From Leptolyngbyaceae cyanobacterium JSC-12 (GTDB lineage Bacteria > Cyanobacteriota > Cyanobacteriia > Leptolyngbyales > Leptolyngbyaceae), in assembly GCA_000309945.1 (NCBI GenBank), contig CM001633.1, positions 1,200,723 to 1,264,722 on the forward strand: a stretch of 64,000 nt of DNA, in the 5' to 3' direction. Of this stretch, positions 44,546 to 55,132 are shown piece by piece (the stretch's first letter is position 1; each line of letters opens with the position of its first letter). The notes under the pieces are model-generated. The model was given only the letters and a program-made list of their open reading frames with translations, ran no database searches and was not told the DNA's origin. Position numbers and translations under genes: made by a program.

Positions 44546-44572
44546 AGTTAGCGAAGCGAGGCTATGCTAACT
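44546..44572. promoter_or_regulatory. Inverted repeat between CobW gene and cysS
   Basis: AGTTAGC and GCTAACT (perfect 7-bp arms, 13-base spacer) lie 46 bp upstream of the CobW start. It does not look like the AT-rich Zur box I know from cyanobacteria, so its role is open. Confidence 0.4.
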
Positions 44573-44660
44573 CCTATGCATTAATGGCTGTTGCCAGTCA
44601 ATAGTAACAGCCTACATGTTCTTTCATTATTGCCCATCTACGCCTGGATGAGTTCATACT

Positions 44661-46148
44661 ATGTCCCTGATGATTTACAACACGCTGACCCGCAAGAAGG
44701 AGCCGTTCACCACGATTGAACCGGGCAAGGTGCGGATGTATGTGTGTGGCGTGACAGTGTATGACTATTGCCACTTGGGACATGCTCGCTCGTACATTGT
44801 GTGGGACATGGTGCGACGCTATCTGCAATGGCGCGGGTATGACGTGTGCTATGTGCAAAACTTTACGGATATTGATGACAAAATTATTCGGCGATCGCAG
44901 GAAGAAAATCTGCCCTGGCAAGACATCACCCATAAATACATTGATGCTTACCTGGAAGATATGAAGCGGCTGAACATCCTTCCAGCAGTTGCCTATCCCA
45001 AAGCCACTGAAGTCATCCCGCAAATTATTGACTTCATCAAACGCCTAATTGATCAGGGCTACGCCTACGCAGCGGATGGGGATGTTTATTACGCAGTCGA
45101 AAAGTTTCCCCCCTACGGCAAACTCTCTGGACGCAAGCTTGATCAGATGGAAGCGGGAGCTAGCGGCAGGGTGGATGAGGAAGCAGAAACCAAGAAACGT
45201 CATCCTTTAGACTTTGCTTTGTGGAAAGCAGCGAAGCCAGGGGAACCGGAGTGGGAGTCGCCCTGGGGTATGGGTCGCCCTGGCTGGCATATTGAGTGTT
45301 CAGCAATGGTGAAAGAACTGTTGGGCGATCGCATCGATATTCACACAGGCGGTGAGGATCTGGTGTTTCCGCACCACGAAAACGAAATTGCTCAGTCAGA
45401 AGCGGCGCTGGCAAAGCCTCTGTCTACCTTCTGGCTGCACAACGGTTTCGTAAAAATTCGCGGCGATAAGATGTCTAAATCGCTGAAAAACTTCACCACG
45501 ATTCGATCGCTGCTCGAAACCACCGACCCTATGGTCGTGCGATTGTTCGTGCTGCAAGCCCACTACCGCAGCCCCATCGACTTCACCGATGAGGCGATCG
45601 CCGCTGCCGAAAACGGCTGGAAAACAATTTCCGAGGCATTGGAATCTTTCAAAAAATTCTCTCGTTTACCAGATTGGTCAACTTACTATCCAGGAAATCT
45701 CGATTCAGTGTATGTCGAGCGTTTTAACGAAGCAATGGATGATGATTTCAACACACCAGTTGCCTTATCTGTCATTTTTGAATTAGCAAAAGAACTTCGT
45801 CGTGAACAAAATCTATTGACTCATCAAGGCAAACCAGGCAAATCTACTAAGCAAATAGCTGAGTATTGCCAAACCTTGGCACAACTACTAAACATTTTGG
45901 GATTGAAGGCGGAGGATCCAGCGCCTATCGTGGCTGAACGTGGTTTAGGTATAAGTAGAGGAGATGTTGTCATAATCTCCAAGACAGAAATGACTGACGC
46001 GGAAGTTGATGCTTTAGTTCAACAGCGAAATGAAGCGCGAAAAGCGAAAAATTGGGCGGAGAGCGATCGCATTCGTAATGAGTTGCAAGAAAAAGGCATC
46101 ACCTTGATTGACGATAAAGGCGGCGTCACCCGCTGGCATCGTAACTAA
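44661..46148 (+). CDS. cysS: Cysteinyl-tRNA synthetase
   Basis: A 495-residue class I synthetase. HIGH is CHLGHARSYIVWD (with YVCGVTVYDYCHLGH giving the first zinc Cys), KMSKS is GDKMSKSLKNF, and the zinc/active-site His-Cys region is WGMGRPGWHIECSAM and THTGGEDLVFPHHENEIAQS-like. The C-terminal DALR and short end domain are intact. It charges tRNA-Cys. Divergent from the metal GTPase; possible relation through zinc supply is inference. Confidence 0.97.
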   Translation: MSLMIYNTLTRKKEPFTTIEPGKVRMYVCGVTVYDYCHLGHARSYIVWDMVRRYLQWRGYDVCYVQNFTDIDDKIIRRSQEENLPWQDITHKYIDAYLEDMKRLNILPAVAYPKATEVIPQIIDFIKRLIDQGYAYAADGDVYYAVEKFPPYGKLSGRKLDQMEAGASGRVDEEAETKKRHPLDFALWKAAKPGEPEWESPWGMGRPGWHIECSAMVKELLGDRIDIHTGGEDLVFPHHENEIAQSEAALAKPLSTFWLHNGFVKIRGDKMSKSLKNFTTIRSLLETTDPMVVRLFVLQAHYRSPIDFTDEAIAAAENGWKTISEALESFKKFSRLPDWSTYYPGNLDSVYVERFNEAMDDDFNTPVALSVIFELAKELRREQNLLTHQGKPGKSTKQIAEYCQTLAQLLNILGLKAEDPAPIVAERGLGISRGDVVIISKTEMTDAEVDALVQQRNEARKAKNWAESDRIRNELQEKGITLIDDKGGVTRWHRN

Positions 46149-46354
46149 GCTGCGGCTCCTTCTTTACAGCCTTCGCCTTTGCTTCCTGATAAACTCAGGT
46201 TTCTTGCAAGCTCAATCCCAACGTCGCTTCTACCTCCACACAACTCATTTGATAGAGTCTTTGATCAAGTCTCGCTGCATTCAAGGTTTTACGAATTTAA
46301 CGAAATGTGTGACCTTGTGTAAATTTAACAGCCTGTAGCTCGAAAACAAAATTT

Positions 46355-46654
46355 TTACTTTTCTCCATAGTAAAAAGCGATTTCCTTATCTTTGAGTGGG
46401 GCAAAGTCAGCATTGATTAACATTTGGTTCAGTTCATCCTGAGGGATATGTTTTGCGCCAATACGAACAATTCGCGATCGCATCGTGTTACTAACTCCAC
46501 TGCGTTGCCGACCTGCTTCTAACGCCATAACGCTGTTGTAAAGTTCTAACTTGGCAGTCGGAATAGGAGTACCATCAAAATCGATGCCTTTAGCGATCGC
46601 CACATCAACTGCATCTGCGCCAAGCATTGTTTGAGAATCTGCTTCAGTGGTCAT
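46355..46654 (-). CDS. Short conserved cyanobacterial protein (DUF4090-like)
   Basis: From the ATG the product has 99 residues (MTTEADS onward). The core AVDVAIAKGIDFDGTPIPTA, KLELYNSVMALEAGRQRSGV and SNTMRSRIVRIGAKHIPQDE looks strongly conserved; I believe this is DUF4090, from memory. It ends LKDKEIAFYYGEK. No catalytic motif, signal or membrane segment. A GTG nine bases upstream is less likely as a start. Confidence 0.8.
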   Translation of the reverse strand: MTTEADSQTMLGADAVDVAIAKGIDFDGTPIPTAKLELYNSVMALEAGRQRSGVSNTMRSRIVRIGAKHIPQDELNQMLINADFAPLKDKEIAFYYGEK

Positions 46655-46822
46655 AACGTTCACGGGTCAGGTACACGGGAATTCTATCAAGAGATGGGAT
46701 CTCCCTGAAAAACCGTTAATCAACCTAGCAAAATCGGGTTAAACTTTGGTCTATTGCCAATGGCATTAGTACCTTAGTACTTCAGAATGGGCGCAAACTA
46801 TACTCAAAAGGAACTTTGAACT

Positions 46823-48109
46823 ATGCCGCGTTTCCTGCATGTTGCAGATGTGCATCTCGGTTTTGATCGCTATGACAGTAAAGAGCGGACGCTTGATTTT
46901 TTCAAAGCCTTTCAGGATGTGCTGCGGAAATATGCGATCGCTGAACAGGTCGATTTCGTCATTATTGCAGGCGACTTGTTTGAGCATCGCGCCCTCCAAC
47001 CCAACATTTTGAACCATGCCAAACTGTGTTTGCAGGAAGTCCAAGAAGCAGGAATCCCAGTCATCGCCATTGAGGGCAACCACGACAATCGCCCCTACGG
47101 CATTAAAACAAGCTGGCTGCGGTATCTGGCAGAGTGGTACAACCTGATTCTGCTGGAACCCGACGCATCCCCCAGTGGAGACCTTGTATTTGAACCCTGG
47201 AATTGGCAGGAGAAACGGGGCGGCTATATTGATCTAGATTGTGGTGTGCGAGTACTGGGTTCTCAGTGGTATGGAGCCTCCGCCCCTACCGCGATCGCCC
47301 AACTTGCTAACAGCATTCAGCAACTCCCCACCCACCCTGGACAAACCATCATGCTGTTCCATCATGGGCTAGAAGGACAAATTGCCCGCTATCAGGGCGC
47401 TTTACGCTACAACGATCTATTGCCATTAAAAGACGCTGGCATCGATTACCTTGCTCTTGGACACATTCACAAAAACTATGAAGAACAGGGGTGGATGTTT
47501 AATCCCGGTTCAATTGAGGCAAACAGCGTAGAAGAAAGCACCTTTAAGCGAGGGGCTTATCTGGTTGAAATGGATCGCAACGGGATTCGTGCCGAACTTA
47601 AGCAAGACTATTACCAGCGTCCCATTGTGCGATTACAGCTAACCACTCGCGGTGATGAAAGCGTTGAAGAGGTGGAAGAAAATGCGATCGCTCAAATTCA
47701 ACACGCCATCCAATCCCAAAAACTGAAACCAGAAACCCAGCCAATCGTTGAACTGAAAATCATGGGGCAAGTAGGCTTCGATCGTCTGGAGTTGGATACC
47801 CGCAAACTCCAGCAAGACCTTAAACAACTCAGCAACGCCCTGATTTTCTTACTCAAGTACGATGTAGACTCCACCGAATACGCCACCCCCCTGACCGATG
47901 ACGCAGACCGCTTCCAAATTGAGCAAGAAGTGTTTACCGATCTCGTAGCTGCCCACAACACCTATAAGAAAAACGCTCCTGCTCTGGCTAAAGGCTTGAT
48001 GGCTCTAAAAGATATGCAGTTTGAGGGGCGATCTGAAGCTGACTTGTATGAATTCATCCAAACCTTATTGAACCAACCCACCAAGCCTTCATCTGCAACT
48101 GAGCTGTAA
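46823..48109 (+). CDS. SbcD/Mre11-like metallophosphoesterase nuclease
   Basis: A 428-residue calcineurin-like phosphoesterase with the DNA-repair exonuclease arrangement: HVADVHLGFDRYDSKERTLD (Asp-x-His), IIAGDLFEHRALQPN (GD), AIEGNHDNRPYG (GNHD), MLFHHGLEG (His) and LALGHIHKNYE (GHxH). These bind two Mn ions. Residues ~270-420 are a family-specific C-terminal region. It would process DNA ends; a partner SbcC ATPase is not in the window. AAGGAA precedes the ATG. Confidence 0.9.
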   Translation: MPRFLHVADVHLGFDRYDSKERTLDFFKAFQDVLRKYAIAEQVDFVIIAGDLFEHRALQPNILNHAKLCLQEVQEAGIPVIAIEGNHDNRPYGIKTSWLRYLAEWYNLILLEPDASPSGDLVFEPWNWQEKRGGYIDLDCGVRVLGSQWYGASAPTAIAQLANSIQQLPTHPGQTIMLFHHGLEGQIARYQGALRYNDLLPLKDAGIDYLALGHIHKNYEEQGWMFNPGSIEANSVEESTFKRGAYLVEMDRNGIRAELKQDYYQRPIVRLQLTTRGDESVEEVEENAIAQIQHAIQSQKLKPETQPIVELKIMGQVGFDRLELDTRKLQQDLKQLSNALIFLLKYDVDSTEYATPLTDDADRFQIEQEVFTDLVAAHNTYKKNAPALAKGLMALKDMQFEGRSEADLYEFIQTLLNQPTKPSSATEL

Positions 48110-48131
48110 GTACATTTTAGAGCGCTTTCCT

Positions 48132-49229
48132 TCACACCGGATGAAAGTAGAAGGCGGCACCTAGGATGGCGTAGGTTGCCAGCAGTAACATGCCTTCTAG
48201 CCAATTCGATCGCCCATCCAGGCTGATCAGGTTGGCAATAATCACAGCGATCGCAACAGCAACTACTTCAAACAGATTGAAATTCAAATCCATCGGCTGA
48301 GTAATTACATAGCCAATAATTACCAAAACCGGAGCCACGAGCAATGCCACCAGGAGGCTTGACCCCATTGCCACTGAAACCGATAAATCCATGTTGTTTT
48401 TTAAGGCAACCCGAACAGCCGTAACGTATTCTGCCGCACCACCTACGAGTGGCAGCAAAATAACGCCGGTAAACAGGGGAGTCAATCCTAAGCCGGCAGT
48501 CGCTTCTTCTACCGCTCCAACAAAAATTTCCGAGACGATCGCCACACCCACTGTTGCTGCCACTAAAATACCGACCCACAACCAAAGATTGGGTTTGCTG
48601 TGTTCGCTGTGTGTTTCGTTCGTTGGAGTTACTTCACCTTCCAGTTCCACCACACTCACGTCGTAGAGGTAACTGTGGGTCTTGAGGGAAAACAGCAACG
48701 TGAAGGCATAGACGATGATCAAAACTGCCGCTACAAATAGGGACAGGTTTTCAATCGCGCCCGGCTCTACAACGTTGGAGGTAGTAATGACGGTAGCAGG
48801 CAGGACGATCGCGATCACGGCAAGGGTCATAGTGGAGCCATTCACTCGTGCAACGACAGGCTTAAATTCCTGTTCTTTGTAGCGTAATCCACCCAGGAAC
48901 ATAGAAAGCCCCATAACAAGTAATAAGTTACTGATGATTGTGCCCGTGATACTTGCCTTAACGATATCTACCAGTCCTTCTTTAAGTGCAACGATCGCAA
49001 TAATCAACTCAGTTGCATTGCCAAACACTGCATTTAATAAACCGCCAATCGAGGGTCCCAAACTTACGGCAATTTCTTCGGTGGCTGTACTCAGCCAGAT
49101 TGCCAATGGCACAATTGCAATCGCTGACAATCCAAATACAGTCAACGCGCCCCACTCTAACTTGTCAGCCGCGATGGAGAACGGGACAAAAATTAGCAGT
49201 CCAATGGAAATCAGGTTTTTGGTCGGCAT
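48132..49229 (-). CDS. cax: Calcium/proton (cation/H+) exchanger
   Basis: A 365-residue CaCA-superfamily antiporter with 10-11 hydrophobic segments. The two alpha repeats are GGLLNAVFGNATELIIAIVA and LLPLVGGAAEYVTAVRVALK, with the ion-binding Glu in NATE and AAEY. A hydrophilic loop (EVTPTNETHSEHSKPN) separates the halves. It exports Ca2+ in exchange for protons, probably at the plasma membrane. It stands alone between sbcD-like and ndhB genes; a copy of a dispersed repeat lies 63 bp upstream. Confidence 0.92.
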   Translation of the reverse strand: MPTKNLISIGLLIFVPFSIAADKLEWGALTVFGLSAIAIVPLAIWLSTATEEIAVSLGPSIGGLLNAVFGNATELIIAIVALKEGLVDIVKASITGTIISNLLLVMGLSMFLGGLRYKEQEFKPVVARVNGSTMTLAVIAIVLPATVITTSNVVEPGAIENLSLFVAAVLIIVYAFTLLFSLKTHSYLYDVSVVELEGEVTPTNETHSEHSKPNLWLWVGILVAATVGVAIVSEIFVGAVEEATAGLGLTPLFTGVILLPLVGGAAEYVTAVRVALKNNMDLSVSVAMGSSLLVALLVAPVLVIIGYVITQPMDLNFNLFEVVAVAIAVIIANLISLDGRSNWLEGMLLLATYAILGAAFYFHPV

Positions 49230-49291
49230 AAGTTCTCAAATAATTCCCCGTCAATCATAATCGGGCTTGGGTAATTCTGGTTGGGGTATTA

Positions 49292-49358
49292 AACTTTGTC
49301 TACGCCCAAATCCGTAGTTTTTTCTTAGAGAAACCTCCAGTTTTCGAGTTGGACGTGG
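49292..49358 (-). repeat. 67-bp dispersed repeat, copy B
   Basis: Reverse-complement partner of the repeat at 12510-12576 (58 of 67 bases match by eye). This copy has a perfect CTACG...CGTAG pair around GATTTGGG. It lies between ndhB and cax. Confidence 0.85.
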
Positions 49359-49371
49359 TTTAACCATCACT

Positions 49372-49412
49372 TACAAAAACAAAGCGATCGCCCCTTTGTA
49401 AAGTGCGATCGC
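49372..49412 (-). terminator. ndhB terminator built from two HIP1 palindromes
   Basis: GCGATCGC occurs at 49384-49391 and 49405-49412, and since each is self-complementary the pair forms an 8-bp stem with a 13-base loop. On the reverse strand the stem is followed by TTTGTTTTTG. It sits 28 bp after the ndhB stop. Confidence 0.6.
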
Positions 49413-49439
49413 CGTTTGGATTACGCTTCAACTCAAGGC

Positions 49440-51023
49440 TTACAGCTTCAACTCTCGATGCTCCAGAGACATCAACGCTTGTTGCGGCTTCACGGCAGAC
49501 TGCTGACTGATGGTAGGTGGCTGAAGAATCGGAGTTTTTGCAACGGAATCATTGGCAAGCGTGAACAACGGATTGGAAAGGATTCCAGCGATCGATGTTG
49601 CCACCAAACTCAACACAATCCCCACCTGCAAGGGGCGCATTCCAGGAAGATCCCAACGAATTTCGGGATAGTTTTTTACCACCTCAGACATCTCTTGCGG
49701 TTCCTTAACCACCATCGCCTTCACCACTCGGATGTAGTAGTAGATGGAGATGACGCTGGTTACCAATCCTAGAAGCACCAGCCCGTAGGCTCCAGCCTGC
49801 CAACCTGCCCAGAATAGGTAAATTTTGCCGAAGAAGCCCACTAGCGGTGGAATTCCCCCCAGGGACAATAGACAAATGCTTAAGCCCAGTGTCAGCAGGG
49901 GATCTTTTTGGTAAAGTCCAGCATATTCACTGATTTGATCGGTTCCTGTACGAAGCGAGAACAAAATCACGCAAGTAAAAGCCCCCAGATTCATGAACAG
50001 ATAAGCAATCAGATAAAAAATCATGCTGGCATAGCCGTCTTGCGTTCCGACAACCAGCCCAATCATTACAAAGCCAGCCTGTCCAATCGAGGAATATGCT
50101 AGTAGCCGCTTCATGCTAGTTTGCGCCAGGGCAACTACATTCCCCAAAATCATGCTAAGAATTGCTAATGCTGTTAACACAAATTGCCACTGATCGGTTA
50201 AGAGAGGGAATGCAGTTACCAGGAGACGAATTGCCAGAGCAAAACCTGCGGCTTTGGAACCAACCGATAGAAACGCCACAACGGGTGTAGGTGAGCCTTC
50301 ATAAACGTCTGGTGTCCACTGATGAAATGGAACCGCAGCAATTTTGAACGCAATCCCAGCAATTACAAATACCAGGGCAATTATCATCCCAATGGATTCG
50401 CCTAATCCAGCTTGCGCCACACTGGTTGCGATCGCCCCCAAATTTGTTTCTCCACCAGACAATCCATAAAGCAGCGAACTGCCATAGAGAAAAATAGCGG
50501 AACTAGACGCACCAATGAGCAAGTATTTCAACGCTGCTTCATTAGAGCGGGGATCCCGTTTTGTATACCCCGTCAACAAATAAGACGAAATACTCAACGT
50601 CTCCAAAGAAACAAAGATCATGACTAGCTCATTGGCTCCAGAAAGGAACATCCCTCCCAGAGTTGCGGTCAGTAAGATTGTGATGAATTCCGCCAGAGCT
50701 GTGCCTGACTGCTCAACATACCGAACTGACATCAAAATGGTGACAGCCGCAGACAGGGCAATAATCCCGCGAAAGACAACGCTAAGAGCATCACTATTAA
50801 GACTTCCCAGGAAGGAAATCGGATTAGAAATATCCCATTGCAGGTATAAAGCAGCGATCGCTGCCAGTAGCCCAGCAATGGAAAGATACGGAGTCCAGCG
50901 GGAGGAAGCCGTTCGTCCAACAATCAAATCACCAACTACCACAATCATCAGAGTGGTAGTGACAATCAGTTCAGGCAGAATGGTTCCGGTATTTAACTGG
51001 GCAGCAAGACTGGCGAGATCCAT
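49440..51023 (-). CDS. ndhB: NAD(P)H-quinone oxidoreductase subunit 2
   Basis: A 527-residue membrane subunit of the photosynthetic NDH-1 complex, which moves electrons from ferredoxin to plastoquinone and pumps protons. It has about 14 hydrophobic segments, the conserved Lys/His in [20 protein letters not shown], and [20 protein letters not shown] as in antiporter-like subunits. Glu in [20 protein letters not shown] matches the channel Glu. The C-terminal ~40 residues are a nonconserved tail. Isolated gene with its own terminator. Confidence 0.97.
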   Translation of the reverse strand: MDLASLAAQLNTGTILPELIVTTTLMIVVVGDLIVGRTASSRWTPYLSIAGLLAAIAALYLQWDISNPISFLGSLNSDALSVVFRGIIALSAAVTILMSVRYVEQSGTALAEFITILLTATLGGMFLSGANELVMIFVSLETLSISSYLLTGYTKRDPRSNEAALKYLLIGASSSAIFLYGSSLLYGLSGGETNLGAIATSVAQAGLGESIGMIIALVFVIAGIAFKIAAVPFHQWTPDVYEGSPTPVVAFLSVGSKAAGFALAIRLLVTAFPLLTDQWQFVLTALAILSMILGNVVALAQTSMKRLLAYSSIGQAGFVMIGLVVGTQDGYASMIFYLIAYLFMNLGAFTCVILFSLRTGTDQISEYAGLYQKDPLLTLGLSICLLSLGGIPPLVGFFGKIYLFWAGWQAGAYGLVLLGLVTSVISIYYYIRVVKAMVVKEPQEMSEVVKNYPEIRWDLPGMRPLQVGIVLSLVATSIAGILSNPLFTLANDSVAKTPILQPPTISQQSAVKPQQALMSLEHRELKL

Positions 51024-51617
51024 GAGTCTTTGTCCAAATGGTAGCGATTTACGAAGTTTTATGAACTGTGTCTGGCAGAATAATTCTGCCAGAGAGGTTC
51101 AAAAGAAAGCCTACTGGGATTCTACCTTGCAATCTTCTCATCCTATGTACCTTCCTGTGTTTTTGAATTTCAATAGCCTCTATTAAGGGGTGTAAATGAT
51201 GAGGCTAGTTCAGACTAGGGGTTAGTGATTCGTACAGAAAGGCAAATCCTAATGTCTGTAGAGATACTAGCTTCTGGCTGGTGGCTTTTCTTCCCAGGAA
51301 TCTTCCTTCCAGGCGGTGTATTAGATAAAGATGCTCCGCATTGACTGGCATTGAAATGTTGAGATAAAGAAAAGATGTTGGGTAGCGTGTGAATATTGGC
51401 TATAAGAAACATAGGGTAAGCTTCAAATTAGAAGCTACCTGCTGACAATTCCGTGATTAATGCATACTGTTGAGATGTGATTTGGCTGTTAGAGAGGCTC
51501 GTGAATCCAATTTCTGAGTCGCACACTCATGAGATTTTGCGATCGTTCAACTCAGTCAGACGCTACCCTAAAAACAATTGATTGCTTTAGCTACCGCCGC
51601 TTTCTATATACGATTCC
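51024..51617. other. Intergenic region between ndhB and topA
   Basis: Divergent promoter region of about 590 bases. Several short ORFs are open but none has protein-like features. I see no RNA gene or strong hairpin. Confidence 0.6.
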
Positions 51618-54407
51618 ATGTCAACCCTTGTCATTGTTGAATCTCCAACCAAAGCCCGAACCATTCGGAATTACCTCCCCGCAGGCTATCGGGTTGAGGC
51701 ATCAATGGGTCATGTGCGGGACCTGCCCCAATCGGCAAGTGAGATTCCAGCAAGTGTGAAAGGTGAAAAGTGGGCACAGCTAGGTGTCAATGTCAATGAA
51801 AACTTTGAGCCGTTATATGTTGTCCCACAAGACAAAAAGAAAGTTGTCAAAGAATTAAAAGATGCCCTGAAACAGGCAGACGAACTGGTTCTGGCAACGG
51901 ACGAAGACCGCGAGGGAGAGAGCATTAGTTGGCACTTGTTGCAGTTGCTTCAACCGAAAGTGCCAATCAAACGTATGGTATTTCACGAGATCACGCAGGA
52001 AGCGATTCAGGAAGCTATCCAGAACTGCCGCGAAGTTGATGAACGCTTGGTTCGTGCTCAAGAAACCCGCCGAATCCTGGATCGATTAGTAGGTTATACG
52101 CTTTCACCCTTGCTGTGGAAGAAGATTGCCTTTGGGTTATCGGCTGGACGGGTGCAATCTGTAGCGGTGCGGTTGTTAGTAGTACGAGAACGTCAGCGTC
52201 GAGCCTTCCGTAAAGGGACTTATTGGGATCTCAAAGCCACACTGGAAGCACAAGGAAATAGTGCTGAAGCGCAGGGATCGTTTGAGGCAAAATTGGTTAC
52301 CCTTAATGGAGTCAAAGTCGCTTCTGGTAGTGATTTTGATGAAACTACAGGGCAGGTGGCGGCTGGGCGAAATGTAGTACTCTTGAGCGAAGCCGATGCT
52401 AGAGCCTTACAAGATCGAATCCGCGATCGCCCCTGGACGGTTACGAACCTAGAAGAACGCCCTGTGGTTCGCAAGCCTTCGCCCCCCTTCACAACCTCGA
52501 CCTTGCAACAAGAAGCCAACCGCAAATTAGGACTCTCAGCTCGAGACACTATGCGAGTTGCTCAAAGTTTGTATGAACAGGGCTACATTACCTACATGCG
52601 AACGGACTCAGTGAATCTCTCAAAACAAGCGATTGCTGCTGCCCGTGCCTGTGTTGAAGAAAAATACGGGATAGAATACCTCAGCCCCCAACCACGCCAA
52701 TACTCCACTAAATCTAAAGGTGCACAGGAAGCTCACGAAGCTATCCGCCCTGCTGGTAACACCTTTCGCACGCCGCAACAAACCGGACTCAAAGATCGGG
52801 AATTTCGCCTGTATGACTTGATCTGGAAACGAACCATTGCCACTCAGATGGCGGAAGCCCGCCAAACCAATATCACGGTGCAAATCCAGGTAGAAGATGC
52901 TGGCTTCCGTGCCAGTGGCAAACGGATCGATTTTCCAGGCTTCTTCCGGGCTTATGTGGAAGGTTCGGATGATCCGGATGCCGCAATTGAAGATCAAGAG
53001 GTAATCTTGCCAACCTTGCGCGTGGGAGACGTGCCAATCTGCACTGATCTGGAAGCGATCGGGCACGAAACACAGCCCCCCGCTCGCTACACGGAAGCCT
53101 CTCTTGTTAAGACACTGGAAAGTGAAGGAATTGGTCGTCCCAGCACTTATGCAAGTATTATCGGTACTATCATTGATCGAGGTTACGCTCAGATGGTTGG
53201 TAATGCCCTGGTTCCCACCTTCACAGCGTTCGCAGTCACCTCTCTCCTGGAGCAGCATTTTCCTGACCTGGTAGATACCAGTTTTACTGCTCGCATGGAG
53301 GAAACCCTCGACGATATTTCCACGGGCGAAGTAGATTACCTCCCCTATTTGAAGGAGTTTTATCTGGGTGATAGTGGGCTAGAAACCCAAGTAAAGAATC
53401 GGGAAAGCCAGATTGATCCCAACGAAGCTCGCACTATTGAACTGGAAGATCTGGATGCCAAGGTCAGAATTGGGCGCTATGGGGCTTTTTTGGAAGTTGA
53501 AGGAGATGAAGGAACAGTTAAAGCCTCTATCCCAAAAGATTTGACGCCCTCTGATTTAGATCCTGACCAAGTTGAAATACTTCTGCGACAGAAAACCGAA
53601 GGTCCTGATAAGGTAGGATTCCATCCTGAAACAGGTGAGCCGATTTATGTACTGATTGGTGCCTATGGACCCTATGTGCAATTAGGGGATATCACAGAAG
53701 ACAATCCCAAGCCTAAACGGGCATCCCTACCAAAGGGTGTAACACCCGATGATGTGACCCTGGAACAGGCAGTGGGATTGCTATCGCTGCCACGGCTCTT
53801 AGGAGTTCATCCTGAAACAGGCGCAAAAATCCAGGCGGGTTTGGGTCGTTTCGGTCCTTACATTGTTCATGATCAGGGCAAAGATGGTAAAGAATATCGT
53901 TCTCTCAAAGCTGGAGATGATGTTTTGACTATAGATTTGGAGCGGGCACTGGCAATTTTGGCTGAACCCAAAACAGGGCGGGGTCGGCGAGCTGCTGCCA
54001 AGCCATTGCGTGAATTGGGTGTCCACCCAACTGATAATGAACCGATTAATATTTACGATGGTCCTTATGGTCCTTACATTAAGCATGGCAAGGTGAATGC
54101 CTCTCTGCCAGAGGGAGAAACTGTGGAAGGAATTACGCTGGAGGCAGCGATAAAGGCGATCGCAGTGAAAGCAAGCTCCAAGAAATCGACCAAATCAAGC
54201 AAGTCGAGCAAGTCTTCCAGTAAAAAGGCAGCAGCAGCAACTGACGACGAGGCAACAGAATCTACACCTGAAACAAACCCTGAAACGAAAACGGGCGACA
54301 AGAAAGCGGCTAAGAAATCTACAACAAAGCGATCAACTTCCACCAGCAAAACCACTGCTAAGAAGACTACTGGTAAACGGACAACAACGACCAAAGCGGC
54401 TTCTTAA
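51618..54407 (+). CDS. topA: DNA topoisomerase I
   Basis: A 929-residue type IA enzyme that relaxes negative supercoils. TOPRIM is [17 protein letters not shown] with the acidic triad in [19 protein letters not shown]. The active-site Tyr is in [12 protein letters not shown], near residue 326. Instead of zinc fingers the C-terminus has Topo_C repeats, each with G(V/F)HPETG...GPY ([60 protein letters not shown]). The last ~80 residues are Lys/Ser/Thr-rich ([20 protein letters not shown]), which should bind DNA without specificity. The acidic gene downstream may be co-transcribed. Confidence 0.97.
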   Translation: MSTLVIVESPTKARTIRNYLPAGYRVEASMGHVRDLPQSASEIPASVKGEKWAQLGVNVNENFEPLYVVPQDKKKVVKELKDALKQADELVLATDEDREGESISWHLLQLLQPKVPIKRMVFHEITQEAIQEAIQNCREVDERLVRAQETRRILDRLVGYTLSPLLWKKIAFGLSAGRVQSVAVRLLVVRERQRRAFRKGTYWDLKATLEAQGNSAEAQGSFEAKLVTLNGVKVASGSDFDETTGQVAAGRNVVLLSEADARALQDRIRDRPWTVTNLEERPVVRKPSPPFTTSTLQQEANRKLGLSARDTMRVAQSLYEQGYITYMRTDSVNLSKQAIAAARACVEEKYGIEYLSPQPRQYSTKSKGAQEAHEAIRPAGNTFRTPQQTGLKDREFRLYDLIWKRTIATQMAEARQTNITVQIQVEDAGFRASGKRIDFPGFFRAYVEGSDDPDAAIEDQEVILPTLRVGDVPICTDLEAIGHETQPPARYTEASLVKTLESEGIGRPSTYASIIGTIIDRGYAQMVGNALVPTFTAFAVTSLLEQHFPDLVDTSFTARMEETLDDISTGEVDYLPYLKEFYLGDSGLETQVKNRESQIDPNEARTIELEDLDAKVRIGRYGAFLEVEGDEGTVKASIPKDLTPSDLDPDQVEILLRQKTEGPDKVGFHPETGEPIYVLIGAYGPYVQLGDITEDNPKPKRASLPKGVTPDDVTLEQAVGLLSLPRLLGVHPETGAKIQAGLGRFGPYIVHDQGKDGKEYRSLKAGDDVLTIDLERALAILAEPKTGRGRRAAAKPLRELGVHPTDNEPINIYDGPYGPYIKHGKVNASLPEGETVEGITLEAAIKAIAVKASSKKSTKSSKSSKSSSKKAAAATDDEATESTPETNPETKTGDKKAAKKSTTKRSTSTSKTTAKKTTGKRTTTTKAAS

Positions 54408-54517
54408 GTTGTGATTACGATGCTCTCTGTAAATGTCATGAATGAAAATGGTCATTGCTTCTCGGTTATTCGTGGAATATATAGATGTCCATTTTCTAAG
54501 TTAGGTACATACGATTC

Positions 54518-54997
54518 ATGGCAAAAACAAACGGAACCAAAACACCACGAGCCACGACCAAGCCAATAGCCCAATCTAGGCCTGCGATCGCAAAACTGGA
54601 AGAGCCTGGGTTACAAGAAGAACTGACTAGCGATGAAGACTTCGAGGGCGAAGACTTAGATAACGAGGACGTTAGAGATGAGGGGTCGGCATCCCCAGAC
54701 GTTTTATCTAGCATCCAGGATATTGATGAGTGCTTGAACACGTTGAAAGCCTTACTCAGCGCGGTTGAAAAGCTCCAAAAAGTGCGGCAAGACATTGGTG
54801 ATATTAAACCCTTACTGATCCGAATGCTGGATGGAGAGGTGGTCTCTGGCGACGACCTGGAACAACTTAAAGCTGGAGTTGCCGGTTTGTTTCGTTTGGT
54901 TAAAGCCTACAGTGAGCACCAAACAGCTCTTGCAAACGCCCAACCTGCCAGAACCTTACTCGATCAAGTATTGAAACCCGCCGGAAAAAGCTCTTAG
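54518..54997 (+). CDS. Acidic coiled protein of unknown function downstream of topA
   Basis: A 159-residue protein. Residues 1-30 are basic and low-complexity, 30-60 strongly acidic (EELTSDEDFEGEDLDNEDVR), and 65-155 are helical (ECLNTLKALLSAVEKLQKVR, IKPLLIRMLDGEVVSGDDLE). No domain recognised. The gap to topA is 110 bp on the same strand. The acidic segment could contact the basic tail of topoisomerase I, but that is speculation. Confidence 0.75.
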   Translation: MAKTNGTKTPRATTKPIAQSRPAIAKLEEPGLQEELTSDEDFEGEDLDNEDVRDEGSASPDVLSSIQDIDECLNTLKALLSAVEKLQKVRQDIGDIKPLLIRMLDGEVVSGDDLEQLKAGVAGLFRLVKAYSEHQTALANAQPARTLLDQVLKPAGKSS

Positions 54998-55132
54998 AAA
55001 AAACTCTTAATAGTTAAATTTGATTTCTAGCGCCTGAATTCTTCCGGCTGGATTCCAAAACTCTCCATTTTTTCGTATCTTGAGTGAACTGGTGTTTATA
55101 CACCGTCTGACTTTACTCAAACTGGAGGATTC

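Noticed and set aside
44598-45023. 141-residue ORF antisense to cysS
   Set aside because: Shadow of the cysS coding frame; cysS has all catalytic motifs.
46108-46338. 76-residue ORF overlapping the end of cysS
   Set aside because: Starts inside cysS in another frame and has no supporting signal.
52620-53258. 212-residue ORF antisense to topA
   Set aside because: Long antisense frames arise from codon bias; topA is intact and conserved.
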